Below are positions 55,715 to 64,000 of a stretch of 64,000 nt of DNA, piece after piece. The notes beneath the pieces were generated by a model that saw only the letters and a program-made list of their open reading frames with translations, made no database searches and was not told the DNA's origin. The DNA is taken from NCBI RefSeq assembly GCF_000758725.1, contig NZ_CP009428.1:1922001-1986000 (forward strand), read 5' to 3'. Each line of letters opens with the position of its first letter. Within the stretch, counting starts at the first letter, position 1. Origin of the DNA: Paenibacillus odorifer (GTDB lineage Bacteria > Bacillota > Bacilli > Paenibacillales > Paenibacillaceae). Made by a program: the position numbers and the translations under genes.

Positions 55715-55765
55715 CAATAATGAATATTTATTCATTGTAACAATGAACGAAAGGGCGCGTTAGGT

Positions 55766-56653
55766 ATGGGTTGCAGACTGTCAAATGGCATATTAACTGT
55801 CGATATCGCTGATATCGGAGAGTATAAGGGCACTCGTTTTGACTGGACAGGATTTATTACACAGGTGACATTAGAAGAGGGGAAACATACGTTTTGTGTG
55901 CCGGAAAGCTTGAAGCCAGGCGAAGGAACTGGAGGCAAGGGGCTTTGTAATGAGTTTGGCATTTCCCGGGCAATTGGATATGATGAAGCACCAATCGGAG
56001 GCTGGTTTCCAAAAATCGGAGTCGGATTGTTACAAAAAGGAAATACCCCATTATACAGCTTCAATGAGGAGTTCCCCTTAACCTCTTTTAGTAAGGATGT
56101 CGAAGCAGGGAATGATGCTGTCACATATACGATCCACCCAATGGAAAGCAACGGATATGCTGTGCAGCTAACTAAAACGATTTCTTTACAGGGGGATCAA
56201 TTAATAATTGCATATGAATTGCATAACAAAGGGCAAAAGCCTTTCCGTACGGAGGAATATATTCACAACTTCATCGGAATCGATGGGTTGAATATTGGAC
56301 AGGATTTCGAACTGCGTCTCCCGAGGGAACTCAAGGTAGTAGAACCAGAATCCTCCTATACGAAAGAATTGCTAGAGGTATCCGGGAATACTCTTACTTG
56401 GTCAAAGGAACCGGATAAACCCTTTTATTGCAAGTTGAGCGGTTGGGAGGGTCAGGAAACTGAGTTCACCTGGGAGTTGGTTCATAAGCCTAGTGGAACA
56501 GGCGTGCGAGAGAGTGGGGACTTTCCAATAGAACGTATGGCCCTGTGGGGAGAGGGTCATGTAGTCTCTCCTGAAGTATTTGTGAACATTAGTCTTTTAC
56601 CGCGTCAAAGCAAGAGCTGGCGCCGATCTTACCGGTTTTTCACTGCGAAATGA
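55766..56653 (+). CDS. Mutarotase-like (aldose 1-epimerase fold) protein
   Basis: A 295-residue beta-sandwich protein. Features: DWTGFITQV, LCNEFGISRAIGYDEA, GGWFPKIGVGLLQKG and EEYIHNFIGIDGLNIG, as in mutarotase-fold proteins; His in YIHNF is a likely catalytic or sugar-contact residue. It follows the GH94 operon, separated by a terminator, and may convert the anomer or modify the oligosaccharide released. An assignment to a specific enzyme is not safe. Confidence 0.68.
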   Translation: MGCRLSNGILTVDIADIGEYKGTRFDWTGFITQVTLEEGKHTFCVPESLKPGEGTGGKGLCNEFGISRAIGYDEAPIGGWFPKIGVGLLQKGNTPLYSFNEEFPLTSFSKDVEAGNDAVTYTIHPMESNGYAVQLTKTISLQGDQLIIAYELHNKGQKPFRTEEYIHNFIGIDGLNIGQDFELRLPRELKVVEPESSYTKELLEVSGNTLTWSKEPDKPFYCKLSGWEGQETEFTWELVHKPSGTGVRESGDFPIERMALWGEGHVVSPEVFVNISLLPRQSKSWRRSYRFFTAK

Positions 56654-56759
56654 GTACCGTTTTAACCTTTTATGTGAATAATTATACTTGCTGGTGCGGG
56701 AGAATATTGCTATCATAACCATATCCATATTGATAGGAGAGAAAGGGTGGGGAGCAGTT

Positions 56760-57848
56760 TTGAATAAGAGAGCATACAATTTTAATGCCGGACCGGCAGC
56801 ATTGCCGCTTACGGTACTGGAACGCGCACAAGCGGAGTTTGTTGATTTCCGGGAAAGTGGAATGTCTATCATGGAGATGTCGCACCGTGGTGCAATTTAC
56901 GAATCCGTGCATAATGAAGCGCAGGAACGTCTGCTTTCGCTCCTCGGCAATCCGAAGGGCTATAAGGTATTGTTCGTACAAGGCGGAGCAAGCACACAGT
57001 TTGCAATGATCCCTATGAACTTGGTTTCCGAAGGCCAAGTAGGTAGCTATGTAATGACAGGTAGCTGGGCAGATAAAGCTTATAAAGAAGCCAAATTGGT
57101 AGGAGGCGCTCATGTTGCTGCTTCTTCCGAAGATAAGAAATTCTTGGCTATACCTGAATTAAGTTCGATCAAAGCTGCGGAGAATGCTGCTTACCTTCAT
57201 GTTACTTCCAACGAGACCATTGAAGGAACGCAATATGCAGAATTTCCGGATGCAGGCTCGATTCCGTTAATCGCGGATATGTCTAGTGATATACTTTGCC
57301 GTCCAATCGATGTGAACCAATTCGGAATGATCTATGCCGGAGCACAAAAGAACCTTGGACCTTCAGGCGTGACTGTAGTTATCGCGAAAGAAGAATTGCT
57401 TGCAGAATCACCTTCTAACATTCCTACGATCATGCGTTACAGCACTCATTATAAGAATAACTCTCTTTACAATACACCTCCATCTTTCTCTGTATATATG
57501 GTGAACGAAGTATTAAAATGGATTGAGGAGCAAGGCGGCTTAGCTGGCATCCATTCCAAGAACCTTGAAAAATCGGGTCTGTTATATGATCACATCGATG
57601 GAAGTGACGGTTTCTACCGTGGCGTTGCAGAACAAGGCAGCCGCTCTATTATGAACGTTACCTTCCGGATGCAATCAGAAGAACTCGAAAAGCAGTTTGT
57701 CAAAGCTGCTGAACTGGAAGGTTTTGTCGGCTTAAAGGGTCACCGCAGTGTTGGGGGCTTGCGTGCTTCCATCTACAATGCTGTTCCTTACGAAAGTGTA
57801 AAAGCACTGTCCGATTTCATGAACCATTTCCGGCAAACTCAAGGTTAA
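56760..57848 (+). CDS. serC: 3-phosphoserine/phosphohydroxythreonine aminotransferase
   Basis: A 362-residue PLP enzyme for serine and pyridoxal synthesis. FNAGPAALPLTVLE, QGGASTQFAM, PLP lysine in GAQKNLGPSG, and GLKGHRSVGGLRAS are typical. The start is TTG 56760, seven bases after GGGGAG; the longer frame from 56688 has no RBS. Terminator-like hairpin at 57863. Confidence 0.96.
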   Translation: MNKRAYNFNAGPAALPLTVLERAQAEFVDFRESGMSIMEMSHRGAIYESVHNEAQERLLSLLGNPKGYKVLFVQGGASTQFAMIPMNLVSEGQVGSYVMTGSWADKAYKEAKLVGGAHVAASSEDKKFLAIPELSSIKAAENAAYLHVTSNETIEGTQYAEFPDAGSIPLIADMSSDILCRPIDVNQFGMIYAGAQKNLGPSGVTVVIAKEELLAESPSNIPTIMRYSTHYKNNSLYNTPPSFSVYMVNEVLKWIEEQGGLAGIHSKNLEKSGLLYDHIDGSDGFYRGVAEQGSRSIMNVTFRMQSEELEKQFVKAAELEGFVGLKGHRSVGGLRASIYNAVPYESVKALSDFMNHFRQTQG

Positions 57849-57862
57849 TGAATTCTATCTAT

Positions 57863-57889
57863 AACCTTCCGCCTTCTTGGTGGAAGGTT
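57863..57889 (+). terminator. Weak terminator after serC
   Basis: AACCTTCCGCC pairs with GGTGGAAGGTT, then TTCAG; the tail is weak. Confidence 0.6.
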
Positions 57890-57972
57890 TTCAGTTTGTT
57901 TGGAGAAGCTATGGTTAGGCACTAGAGTAAAACATCTGGCTATTAAGCCTTTAGAGAGGAAGGAACCATATA

Positions 57973-58437
57973 ATGGCACTCCATATCGTATTAGTCGAGC
58001 CGGAAATTCCGGCCAATACTGGCAACATTGCGCGTACCTGCGCCGCTACAGGCACTCATCTTCACTTGGTTCGTCCACTCGGATTCCGTACAGACGATGC
58101 TACATTAAAAAGAGCAGGATTAGACTATTGGCATGCTGTTACTATTGAATATCACGACTCCTTTGCTGAGGTTTTGGAGAAATATAACGAGGGGCGTTTC
58201 TTTTACGCAACGACGAAAGCAGAGAAAAGATACAGTGACTTTGAGTTCCAAGATGGCGATTTTTTTGTTTTTGGCAAGGAAACGAAGGGGCTTTCTGCAG
58301 AGATTCTAGAAGCAGGTAAAGAAACAAAAATGCGCATGCCAATGAGTGATGCTGTGAGATCTCTGAATTTATCCAATTCGGCAGCTATTATTGTGTACGA
58401 GGCGCTTCGACAATTGGATTTTCCTAATCTTATTTAA
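57973..58437 (+). CDS. trmL: tRNA (cytidine(34)-2'-O)-methyltransferase
   Basis: A 154-residue SPOUT methyltransferase. LVEPEIPANTGNIARTCAAT, VFGKETKGL and MSDAVRSLNLSNSAAIIVYE form the knotted SAM site of TrmL/CspR. RBS AGGAAGGAACC precedes ATG 57973. It is a single gene. Confidence 0.95.
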   Translation: MALHIVLVEPEIPANTGNIARTCAATGTHLHLVRPLGFRTDDATLKRAGLDYWHAVTIEYHDSFAEVLEKYNEGRFFYATTKAEKRYSDFEFQDGDFFVFGKETKGLSAEILEAGKETKMRMPMSDAVRSLNLSNSAAIIVYEALRQLDFPNLI

Positions 58438-58563
58438 AAAAAGACAAATTTTTTATTTTTTTCAGCAGGATTCGACAATTAGGTAACGAAATATATTGAA
58501 AGAGCCGAAATAAGTAGTAGCTACTAAATAATTTTTCTTGAACAGGAGAGGTGTACGTTAGTT

Positions 58564-58818
58564 ATGAAACCTGCTGGTGTAGTTCGCAAAGTGGATCAGT
58601 TGGGTAGAATTGTTCTGCCTAAGTCCCTGCGTAAAAGGTATCAGATGAATGAAGGCGACCCGGTTGAAATTTTGGTACAGGGTGACCATATCATCTTGGA
58701 GCGTTACCGTCCAAAATGTGTTTTCTGTGGATCAATGGATGGTGTAAGCGAATATAAAGATCGTTATATTTGTTCTGCATGCCTTTCGGAAATGACTCAA
58801 TTGCCAAGACATGCCTAA
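58564..58818 (+). CDS. AbrB-family transcriptional regulator with zinc-type C-terminus
   Basis: An 84-residue protein. The N-terminal SpoVT-AbrB domain is clear (AGVVRKVDQLGRIVLPKSLR, EGDPVEILVQGDHIILERY). The C-terminal part contains CVFCGSMDG and ICSACL, two CxxC pairs that may hold Zn; classical AbrB has no such pair. Likely a transition-state DNA-binding regulator. RBS AGGAGAGG precedes at long spacing. Terminator at 58857. Confidence 0.9.
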   Translation: MKPAGVVRKVDQLGRIVLPKSLRKRYQMNEGDPVEILVQGDHIILERYRPKCVFCGSMDGVSEYKDRYICSACLSEMTQLPRHA

Positions 58819-58856
58819 GAAGTACATATTTTGAATTTTGACAGCCAAGAGCTTAT

Positions 58857-58907
58857 AAAAAACTGTCCTCTTCGTAGAACTCTTCTACTTGGGGGCAGTT
58901 TTTTTAT
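58857..58907 (+). terminator. Terminator after the AbrB-like gene
   Basis: AACTGTCC (58861-58868) pairs with GGGCAGTT (58893-58900), with an inner TCGTAGA / TCTACT hairpin, then TTTTTTT. Confidence 0.85.
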
Positions 58908-58910
58908 GTA

Positions 58911-58950
58911 TACGAAAAATGCCCCCGCACCAAGTGGGTGCAGGGACATA
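58911..58950 (-). terminator. Terminator of the 34-residue membrane-peptide gene
   Basis: Read on the minus strand, TGTCCCTGCACC pairs imperfectly with GGTGCGGGGGCA, followed by TTTTTCG. Confidence 0.75.
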
Positions 58951-58956
58951 TCGGCT

Positions 58957-59061
58957 TTATAGGCCTTTTGTTTTGTCGTCGTTGTAAGATGAGGTAAGGA
59001 TGCCGACCGTAAATAACACAAATACGAACATTACGATCCAAAAGGTTAATGAGAACGACAT
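58957..59061 (-). CDS. 34-residue single-helix membrane peptide
   Basis: On the minus strand, ATG 59061 is preceded by GGAGGTG at six bases, and the product MSFSLTFWIVMFVFVLF... has one hydrophobic helix (residues 4-24) followed by a hydrophilic tail (SSYNDDKTKGL). TAA is at 58959-58957 and a terminator follows. The RBS, helix, stop and terminator form a complete small gene. I recognise no family. Possible roles: a small subunit of a membrane complex or a stress peptide. Confidence 0.72.
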   Translation of the reverse strand: MSFSLTFWIVMFVFVLFTVGILTSSYNDDKTKGL

Positions 59062-59163
59062 ACTGGCACCTCCAATAGCGAATGTATTCGTTATCAAGAT
59101 TATAACCTGCAATTTAATAAAAATAAACGCAAATGTGATATGTTACATAGACAATTTACTATA

Positions 59164-60228
59164 TTATTTAAAAAACAGGAAATTCGTTGGCACAGCTCTT
59201 AGATTTCCATCGGATGGTTTATTGATAACTCTTCCGTTAAAGATCAACGAGGAAGAGCCACCACCATCTAAATTATAAGCATCTACGAGGCCCATATTCG
59301 ATAATTTGTTCTGAATCTCCTCCAGCTGTGCACCAGAGCTGCCATACTCATTATATCCATCTGCTACAAAAAGCAGGATCTGATCATCTTTATATTTGCC
59401 GATCACGGTACGTGGTGCCCGATTAGGGGATGTTTTCCACTTTTCGGGTATGGGTGTTTTAATGTTGTTTTTAAGGAGGACAGGCACAAAGGTGGCGCCG
59501 AATACCGGATCTAGCTGATCTAATTGTGCGCGACTGTAGAATTTCCCGCCGATTAATTGCCCGGATTTGTTCAGCCCAACAAAACTTAGGTCCTTGTACG
59601 TTGGCTCAAAACCGTATAAATACTTTCCATCCACTACAGTTGTGCTTAAGGGATAACGTTTTCCGGATTGATCTGCAAAGCCGCCCGCATTAATACCAGC
59701 AATGGCACCATTACGCTGTACGGCATGCATAGTAGTTTCCGCACCGGAGGCTGTCTCCGCCAAGCTCATCTTCATAGCGGTCGGGTCCTTCAATTTGATT
59801 TTCAACGCATAAGCTTTGTAGTTTCCTGGATTCAATCGATATAACTCAACTCTTATACGGTCGCTGGTAACAATCTCTGAAGGTATACCAAGCTTGGCTG
59901 AAATCCTGCGGTTATAGATCAGTTCAGGCCGGTTCGCCTGAGTCTTTGCTGTTTCGACCAGCTTATTCATCGTAGTGGTAGTCTCTTTATATAGCTTGGC
60001 ACTAGCGCTGACAGCATCAATGGTGTAAGCTGCGGAGGCCTCTGCCAGAGTCAGCTCTTTTTTTAAGGAAGCTGTTTCATTCACTGGCCCAGAGCTTGGT
60101 GAGAATTGTCCTACATCAAGGTCTAGCTGTAGCGGTGGTCGATACCACGACATACATATAAACAAGCCTATGAACGGTGCAGTTAGAAGCATGAAGAAGC
60201 GATTTACTCTTTTGACTGGCGTCATCAT
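59164..60228 (-). CDS. Phosphodiester glycosidase-family protein (NAGPA domain)
   Basis: A 354-residue protein. An N-terminal membrane helix (VNRFFMLLTAPFIGLFICMSW) acts as anchor or signal. The NAGPA/DUF2233 domain spans residues 160-350: AIAGINAGGF, TVIGKYKDDQILLFVADGY and DAYNLDGGGSSSLIFNG are typical. Such enzymes cleave or transfer N-acetylglucosamine-phosphodiester bonds in wall polysaccharides. It overlaps the upstream coiled-coil gene by four bases (ATGA). Ends at the window-coordinate TAA 59164. Confidence 0.88.
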   Translation of the reverse strand: MMTPVKRVNRFFMLLTAPFIGLFICMSWYRPPLQLDLDVGQFSPSSGPVNETASLKKELTLAEASAAYTIDAVSASAKLYKETTTTMNKLVETAKTQANRPELIYNRRISAKLGIPSEIVTSDRIRVELYRLNPGNYKAYALKIKLKDPTAMKMSLAETASGAETTMHAVQRNGAIAGINAGGFADQSGKRYPLSTTVVDGKYLYGFEPTYKDLSFVGLNKSGQLIGGKFYSRAQLDQLDPVFGATFVPVLLKNNIKTPIPEKWKTSPNRAPRTVIGKYKDDQILLFVADGYNEYGSSGAQLEEIQNKLSNMGLVDAYNLDGGGSSSLIFNGRVINKPSDGNLRAVPTNFLFFK

Positions 60229-60632
60229 TTGATCAGATCCATTTCTTTCTTCAAAGCTTCTAACTGTTTGCTTACCTCACTCAATTGCGTATATAGCTTG
60301 TTGCTGTTATCTGTCTTGGCACTAGCATTATCTTTAGTGAAGGTTAATAGTTCGTTAAAGCTTTGCACTGTATTCTGCAATTCCTTCACTTCTTCAGAGA
60401 GAACGGCAATTTTTGCTTCATAGTCGGTCTTCAAAACGGTAAGCTGCTGCTGGCTCTGAGTACTAAGTTCGGTTAGCACTTGTTGCTTCAGATGGTTCGT
60501 GTAGCTGTATACAGCATATACGCCGAGTCCGATCATCATAATCCAGAACAGTAAAAACCATTTTACGGAAGGGCCGTTTCTCGCAGTAGTAGAGCGCGAG
60601 CGTACCGGGGACGTTTCCGCTAGCGGTTGCAT
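60225..60632 (-). CDS. Membrane-anchored coiled-coil protein
   Basis: A 135-residue protein with basic N-terminus (SPVRSRSTTARNG), one TM helix (WFLLFWIMMIGLGVYAVY) and a long coiled coil (residues 50-130: QQLTVLKTDYEAKIAVLSEEVKEL). ATG 60632 (minus strand) follows CGAGGTGATAA; upstream in-frame starts lack this. Coupled to the glycosidase gene by four bases of overlap. It may scaffold or regulate the glycosidase. No known family. Confidence 0.75.
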   Translation of the reverse strand: MQPLAETSPVRSRSTTARNGPSVKWFLLFWIMMIGLGVYAVYSYTNHLKQQVLTELSTQSQQQLTVLKTDYEAKIAVLSEEVKELQNTVQSFNELLTFTKDNASAKTDNSNKLYTQLSEVSKQLEALKKEMDLIK

Positions 60633-60916
60633 TTTATCACCTCGGGTTGGTCTTTTTTTCAAGTCCCCATTCTATCAGACTTTGACAAGATTCGCAAAAA
60701 TGTAAGAGAGTATGAAAACTAGAAAAAGTAATTGCATCCTATTAAACTACTGCGATACAATTTCTATAGATTGGAATTCTGATAGACGTACACAAGGTAA
60801 CCAGCTAGAGATTATACAGACAAGTCATCATACAGCCTTGCTTGCGTTTTAACCGGAAACGCTGCGGCGCTTTCCTTTCTAGATGATTATATATAGAGCA
60901 GGGGGTCAGGGCATTA

Positions 60917-61573
60917 ATGATGAAGGTTTGGCAGGTGGTCATTGTGGGGTGTCATCCTACAAGTATGCTGGGGACAAAATTGATTTTGGAAGAGGAAGAG
61001 GGGCTTAAGGTTCTGGGAATGTATTCCACTTGGGACGAAGGCGCTACCATCGTAAGGGAAAAAAATCCCGAGCTAGTGCTAGTAGATTATCATATGCCTG
61101 AGGGGAATATTGAGAGTGTGCTGTTAAATATGAAAAAAAGCTCACCAAACTCACATTTTGTCGTGATGACAGACGAAGACGGGCGAGAACTGCTTCAGCC
61201 CCTCGTAGAACTAGGAGCCAGCGGGATATTCTCGAAGGGAGCTTCTCCCCGTCAGCTTTTACAGCTGATCCTGGGTTTACGGGAGGGTTTTCTTTCAATG
61301 CCGTTGGAATGGATTGAAAAAGGAGCTTGGCCGATTTCGACATTTAAAGGATTAGATGATGTTCTGCAACTGACGGAGACAGAGATGTTTATCATGGAGC
61401 GAATCGTTCAAGGGATTACCTACGATAAAATTGCGCTTGAAATTGCGGTAAGCCGTCGGTCCATTGATAATTATTTGCGCAAAATCTATGTAAAGCTCGA
61501 TGTTTCGACCCGGGCACAAGCGATTGAGAAATTCGCGCTCTTCTCAAGACAAAACAGGCAAATCTACGCCTAA
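60917..61573 (+). CDS. ComA-like response regulator with altered acidic pocket
   Basis: A 218-residue NarL/FixJ-type regulator. Receiver: phospho-Asp in LVLVDYHMP; Lys in FSKGASP. The usual acidic pair is replaced: VGCHPTSMLGTKLIL has Cys-His where DDH or DDHP is expected, as in the ComA alignment (GTK-x-IL follows). The LuxR helix-turn-helix is TETEMFIMERIVQGITYDKI and SRRSIDNYLRKIYVKLDV. With no paired kinase nearby, and Mg-binding weakened, it may act without normal phosphorylation. Start ATG 60917 or 60920. Confidence 0.85.
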   Translation: MMKVWQVVIVGCHPTSMLGTKLILEEEEGLKVLGMYSTWDEGATIVREKNPELVLVDYHMPEGNIESVLLNMKKSSPNSHFVVMTDEDGRELLQPLVELGASGIFSKGASPRQLLQLILGLREGFLSMPLEWIEKGAWPISTFKGLDDVLQLTETEMFIMERIVQGITYDKIALEIAVSRRSIDNYLRKIYVKLDVSTRAQAIEKFALFSRQNRQIYA

Positions 61574-61717
61574 CCCACGCTTTACGACATAATGACGTAT
61601 GGGGTGGAATATTCTTGGAGTAGAAGTAAGAATATCATGTTGAATGGGTAACCATCCCGTCCTTGGATGAGGATGACGAAGCCGTTTCTACTTGGTAACA
61701 GGGAAGGGGGATTTCGC

Positions 61718-62935
61718 ATGATTTACGAATTTTCTGCTCGCGCACACACATTGTTGTCGTCATCGCTTCTTAGTATCCGCACCCAAACACGGAGAAGCTC
61801 CATGATATCGCTAGCTGAAGAATTACCAGCGGAAGAACTATTCCCATTGTCACTGCTTGCTGAAGCAGCATCTACGGTGATTTCAGCAGATGCGGGAGCA
61901 CTGCAATATGGTGATCCTGCCGGGTACGGACCCCTTCGGGAGTGGCTTGCTGGGGATTGGCTTAAAGAAAAAGGGGTAAATGTTGTTGAGGGTGGAGTTC
62001 TGCTAACAACGGGTAGCCAGCAAGCCATTGATTTGTTGTCGCGGGTATATATTGATCCAGGAGATCGTGTATTAGTAGAAAATCCGACCTCTCCAGGATT
62101 TTTGCAGACTCTTCGGATGCAGGGGGCCGTTATTATTCCCGTACAGGGTGATTTGGACGGGCTTGATCCGGAGCATTTGCGGAGCCAGATCGAGCTGCAT
62201 AAGCCGAAAATGCTGTTCGCAACCCCTAGCTTTACCAATCCAAGCGGCATTTTATGGAGTTTGGAGAGACGCCGCGCAGTATTGGATTTATGTATCGCAT
62301 ATAACATCTTGATTGTGGAAGATGATTCTTATGGGGATTTGCACTTCCAGAAGCAGGGTGAACACAAGGCTAAAAGATATCCGTCTTTGTATGCACTGGA
62401 AAATATCAGCGATGGCGGACATGTGCTTTATATCGGTTCGTTCAGCAAGACCGTTGCGCCCGCGCTGCGGACGGGCTGGGCGGCAGGCAGCCGAGTCTTG
62501 ATCAGAATGATGTCTGCGGCTAAGCAGATGGCCGATTGGCAGTCGAGCGCATTAAATCAGCGGCTGCTGCATCATTTATTGGATGTGTCTGCGTTTGATC
62601 TGCGTGAGCATATCGCGCAGCTGAATCGAGAGTATAACACCCGTCTGAAGCTTATGGTAGAACTGCTAAAGCGGCCTGCTTGGAAGGGCAGCTCCTATGA
62701 TCTGCCGTCAGGAGGCATGTTCCTGTGGGTCTCACCACCAGAGGGAATGGATGTTATGGCGTTGCTCAAATGTGCGCTAGGTAAGGGAGTGGCTTTTTTG
62801 CCAGGTCCGTTATGTAGTGTAGATGGAGTCAGCAATCATCTTCGCCTTAACTTTAGCCATCCCGGTCGGGATGAGCTGCTGCTTGGCATGAACCTGATGA
62901 GCGAAGCGGTTAAGGAGTTCACAGCCCGGAGTTAG
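61718..62935 (+). CDS. PLP-dependent aminotransferase (class I/II, MocR-type fold, no HTH)
   Basis: A 405-residue fold-type I aminotransferase. TTGSQQAIDLLSRVYIDPGD, ENPTSPGF, ATPSFTNPSG and the PLP lysine in GSFSKTVAPALRTGW are clear. No GntR-type N-domain is present. Homology to 2-aminoadipate/aromatic aminotransferases is likely but the substrate is unknown. ATG 61718 follows AAGGGGG; the frame starting at 61667 lacks an RBS. It is the last gene in the window. Confidence 0.88.
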   Translation: MIYEFSARAHTLLSSSLLSIRTQTRRSSMISLAEELPAEELFPLSLLAEAASTVISADAGALQYGDPAGYGPLREWLAGDWLKEKGVNVVEGGVLLTTGSQQAIDLLSRVYIDPGDRVLVENPTSPGFLQTLRMQGAVIIPVQGDLDGLDPEHLRSQIELHKPKMLFATPSFTNPSGILWSLERRRAVLDLCIAYNILIVEDDSYGDLHFQKQGEHKAKRYPSLYALENISDGGHVLYIGSFSKTVAPALRTGWAAGSRVLIRMMSAAKQMADWQSSALNQRLLHHLLDVSAFDLREHIAQLNREYNTRLKLMVELLKRPAWKGSSYDLPSGGMFLWVSPPEGMDVMALLKCALGKGVAFLPGPLCSVDGVSNHLRLNFSHPGRDELLLGMNLMSEAVKEFTARS

Positions 62936-63055
62936 GTAGTGGAATGAAAGTTGGGAATGAAATGATTGAAATGATGAAAACACAAGACACTCTTAGAGCT
63001 AAAACACGGACAGAATTACAAGTCGGGCAAGACGAAGTGCGTGATGTGAGATTAA

Positions 63056-63238
63056 TTAGGGAAATCCTCCCTAAAACTGGTCGATTTGAACTCTAAAATG
63101 GACTGTTTAGGGAATTTCTCCTTAAAAAATCAAGGGATACCCCGTTTTAGGGGTAAATCTGGCGAAAATCAGGGAGTAATTCCCTAAAATGCGGTTTTTA
63201 GCGTGTGAATCGAAGAATATTAGGGAGGATTTCCCTAA
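63056..63238 (+). repeat. Four-palindrome repeat element, copy 2
   Basis: Palindromes begin at 63056, 63107, 63169 and 63220, spacing 51, 62, 51, like the copy at 47895. Units include TTAGGGAAATCCTCCCTAA and TTAGGGAGGATTTCCCTAA. It is in the non-coding end of the window (62936-64000), which has no convincing gene. Confidence 0.8.
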
Positions 63239-63475
63239 TAACTTAGTGTGCCTTTTTCGGAATGGTGTTTTTAAAGCTTATTTTGCTTTGAATGATTTAG
63301 TATTAGTGGATGTTGAATGTAGCATAGGGGTTCTAATGTGAATAAATCAGCAAGAGTAGCATGTTTAAGCAAGAGTAGAGAAAATAGTAATTAGTAAATA
63401 GCGCTCGTGTTCGAAGATTGTAAATAAGTTAGTTAAGTACAGTCAAGTAGAGCTGGATGAGGTACGCAGAGATAT

Positions 63476-63870
63476 GAACGTGGTAAGAGTGAAATGCAAA
63501 CGTGGTATGAATGAGTTACTAATGTGATGAGAATGATTTGCGAACGTGGGAAAAGCGAGTTACGCACGCGGTAAGAATGAAATAGAAATGTGGTATGTAT
63601 GAGATAGAGCGTGGTACGAACGAGATTCTAGTGTGTTAAGAATGCAATCTGAATGTGATGAGTAAGATACTAATGTGTTAAGAATGCAGTCTGAATGTGA
63701 TACGTATGAGATACTCATGAGATATGTGTGAAATAAGACATGATACGTATGAGATACTAGTGTATTAAAAATGTAATCTAAATGTGATATGAGTATAGTA
63801 AGAGCGTGGTACGCACCAGATACTAATGTGTTATGTGTAAGATAAGAACATGGAATGTACAGAGATAAGA
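63476..63870 (+). repeat. Degenerate tandem repeat, about 18 units of 21-23 nt
   Basis: Consecutive units follow AATGTGGTACGTATGAGATACTA with variation, for example GAACGTGGTAAGAGTG at 63476 and AATGTGATACGTATGAGATACTC at about 63694. All three frames are interrupted. No homologue known to me. Confidence 0.78.
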
Positions 63871-63893
63871 TTCAAATAAGATTAGACATACGA

Positions 63894-63923
63894 AAAAGCA
63901 TCCCGTAGTTGGGATGCTTTTTG
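63894..63923. terminator. Bidirectional terminator near the right edge
   Basis: AAAAAGCATCCC / GGGATGCTTTTT, 12 bp with A- and T-runs on both sides, loop GTAGTT. Confidence 0.9.
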
Positions 63924-64000
63924 GCGTTATTTAATATGTTATGTGTGCATCAGAATAATAAGTTTAAAGTCTGAGTAAATGATTAGAACCGAGGTAAAAG

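Noticed and set aside
1..64000. tRNA, rRNA, transposase, integrase, phage or origin sequences
   Set aside because: Looked for by motif and reading frame; none was seen. The Tad-T7SS block has no flanking mobile-element signature.

Overview
The window looks like a chromosomal segment of an endospore-forming Bacillota, most probably Paenibacillus. The evidence is strong AGGAGG ribosome-binding sites, frequent GTG/TTG starts, a SAM-I riboswitch on the methionine genes, a T-box on thrS, a liaFSR operon, an AbrB-family regulator, a futalosine-pathway gene and a type VII (WXG100) secretion locus. This assignment is inference from content; no rRNA, tRNA or species marker is present. No transposase, integrase or phage gene was seen.

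Layout. 1-2204: a partial RluA-type pseudouridine synthase, an ArsC/Spx-like thioredoxin-fold protein and a stand-alone 5'-3' exonuclease. 2347-23317: one unidirectional 19-gene block between two intrinsic terminators. It joins Tad/Flp-pilus-type genes (two TadZ/CpaE-like ATPase-fold proteins, a CpaB/SAF-like protein, a TadA/CpaF ATPase, TadB and TadC, a pilin-like peptide and two pseudopilin-like proteins) to type VII secretion genes (YukD/EsaB, EssC, two WXG100 proteins), two lipase-like proteins, a lipoprotein and two exported proteins. 23483-32577: a ROK fructokinase, an HRDC protein, corA with an elaborate leader, metA-metI under a SAM riboswitch, mqnC, and an SPFH protein with a small ribbon-helix-helix protein. 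32677-47537: T-box-thrS, a 3D-domain protein, a small SASP-like protein, liaFSR, an HtrA protease followed by a two-component system, ispH, a DAHP synthase and a GSI-beta-type glnA with a GlnR-like box. 48249-56653: a LacI regulator divergent from an ABC sugar importer, a GH94 phosphorylase (laminaribiose phosphorylase-like) and a mutarotase-like protein. 56760-62935: serC, trmL, an AbrB-like regulator, a 34-residue membrane peptide, a phosphodiester-glycosidase pair, a ComA-like regulator and an aminotransferase. 62936-64000 is non-coding and repeat-rich.

The most unusual part is the Tad-T7SS block. EssC has no N-terminal FHA region, and no EsaA, EssA or EssB is encoded. In their place stand the inner-membrane platform and traffic ATPase of a Tad pilus, but without a secretin or prepilin peptidase. 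Two proteins with an N-terminal lipase domain and a helical C-terminus resemble the reverse-architecture T7 lipase TslA and are the best effector candidates. The working inference is that EssC, WXG100 proteins and a Tad-like platform form one secretion apparatus.

Other notable items are a corA leader with a promoter, a 42-codon upstream ORF and a long-range terminator; a roughly 185-bp repeat made of four TTAGGGA-type palindromes with the same spacing at two loci; two inverted copies of another interspersed palindromic repeat flanking mqnC; and an 18-unit, 21-23 nt tandem repeat near the right edge.
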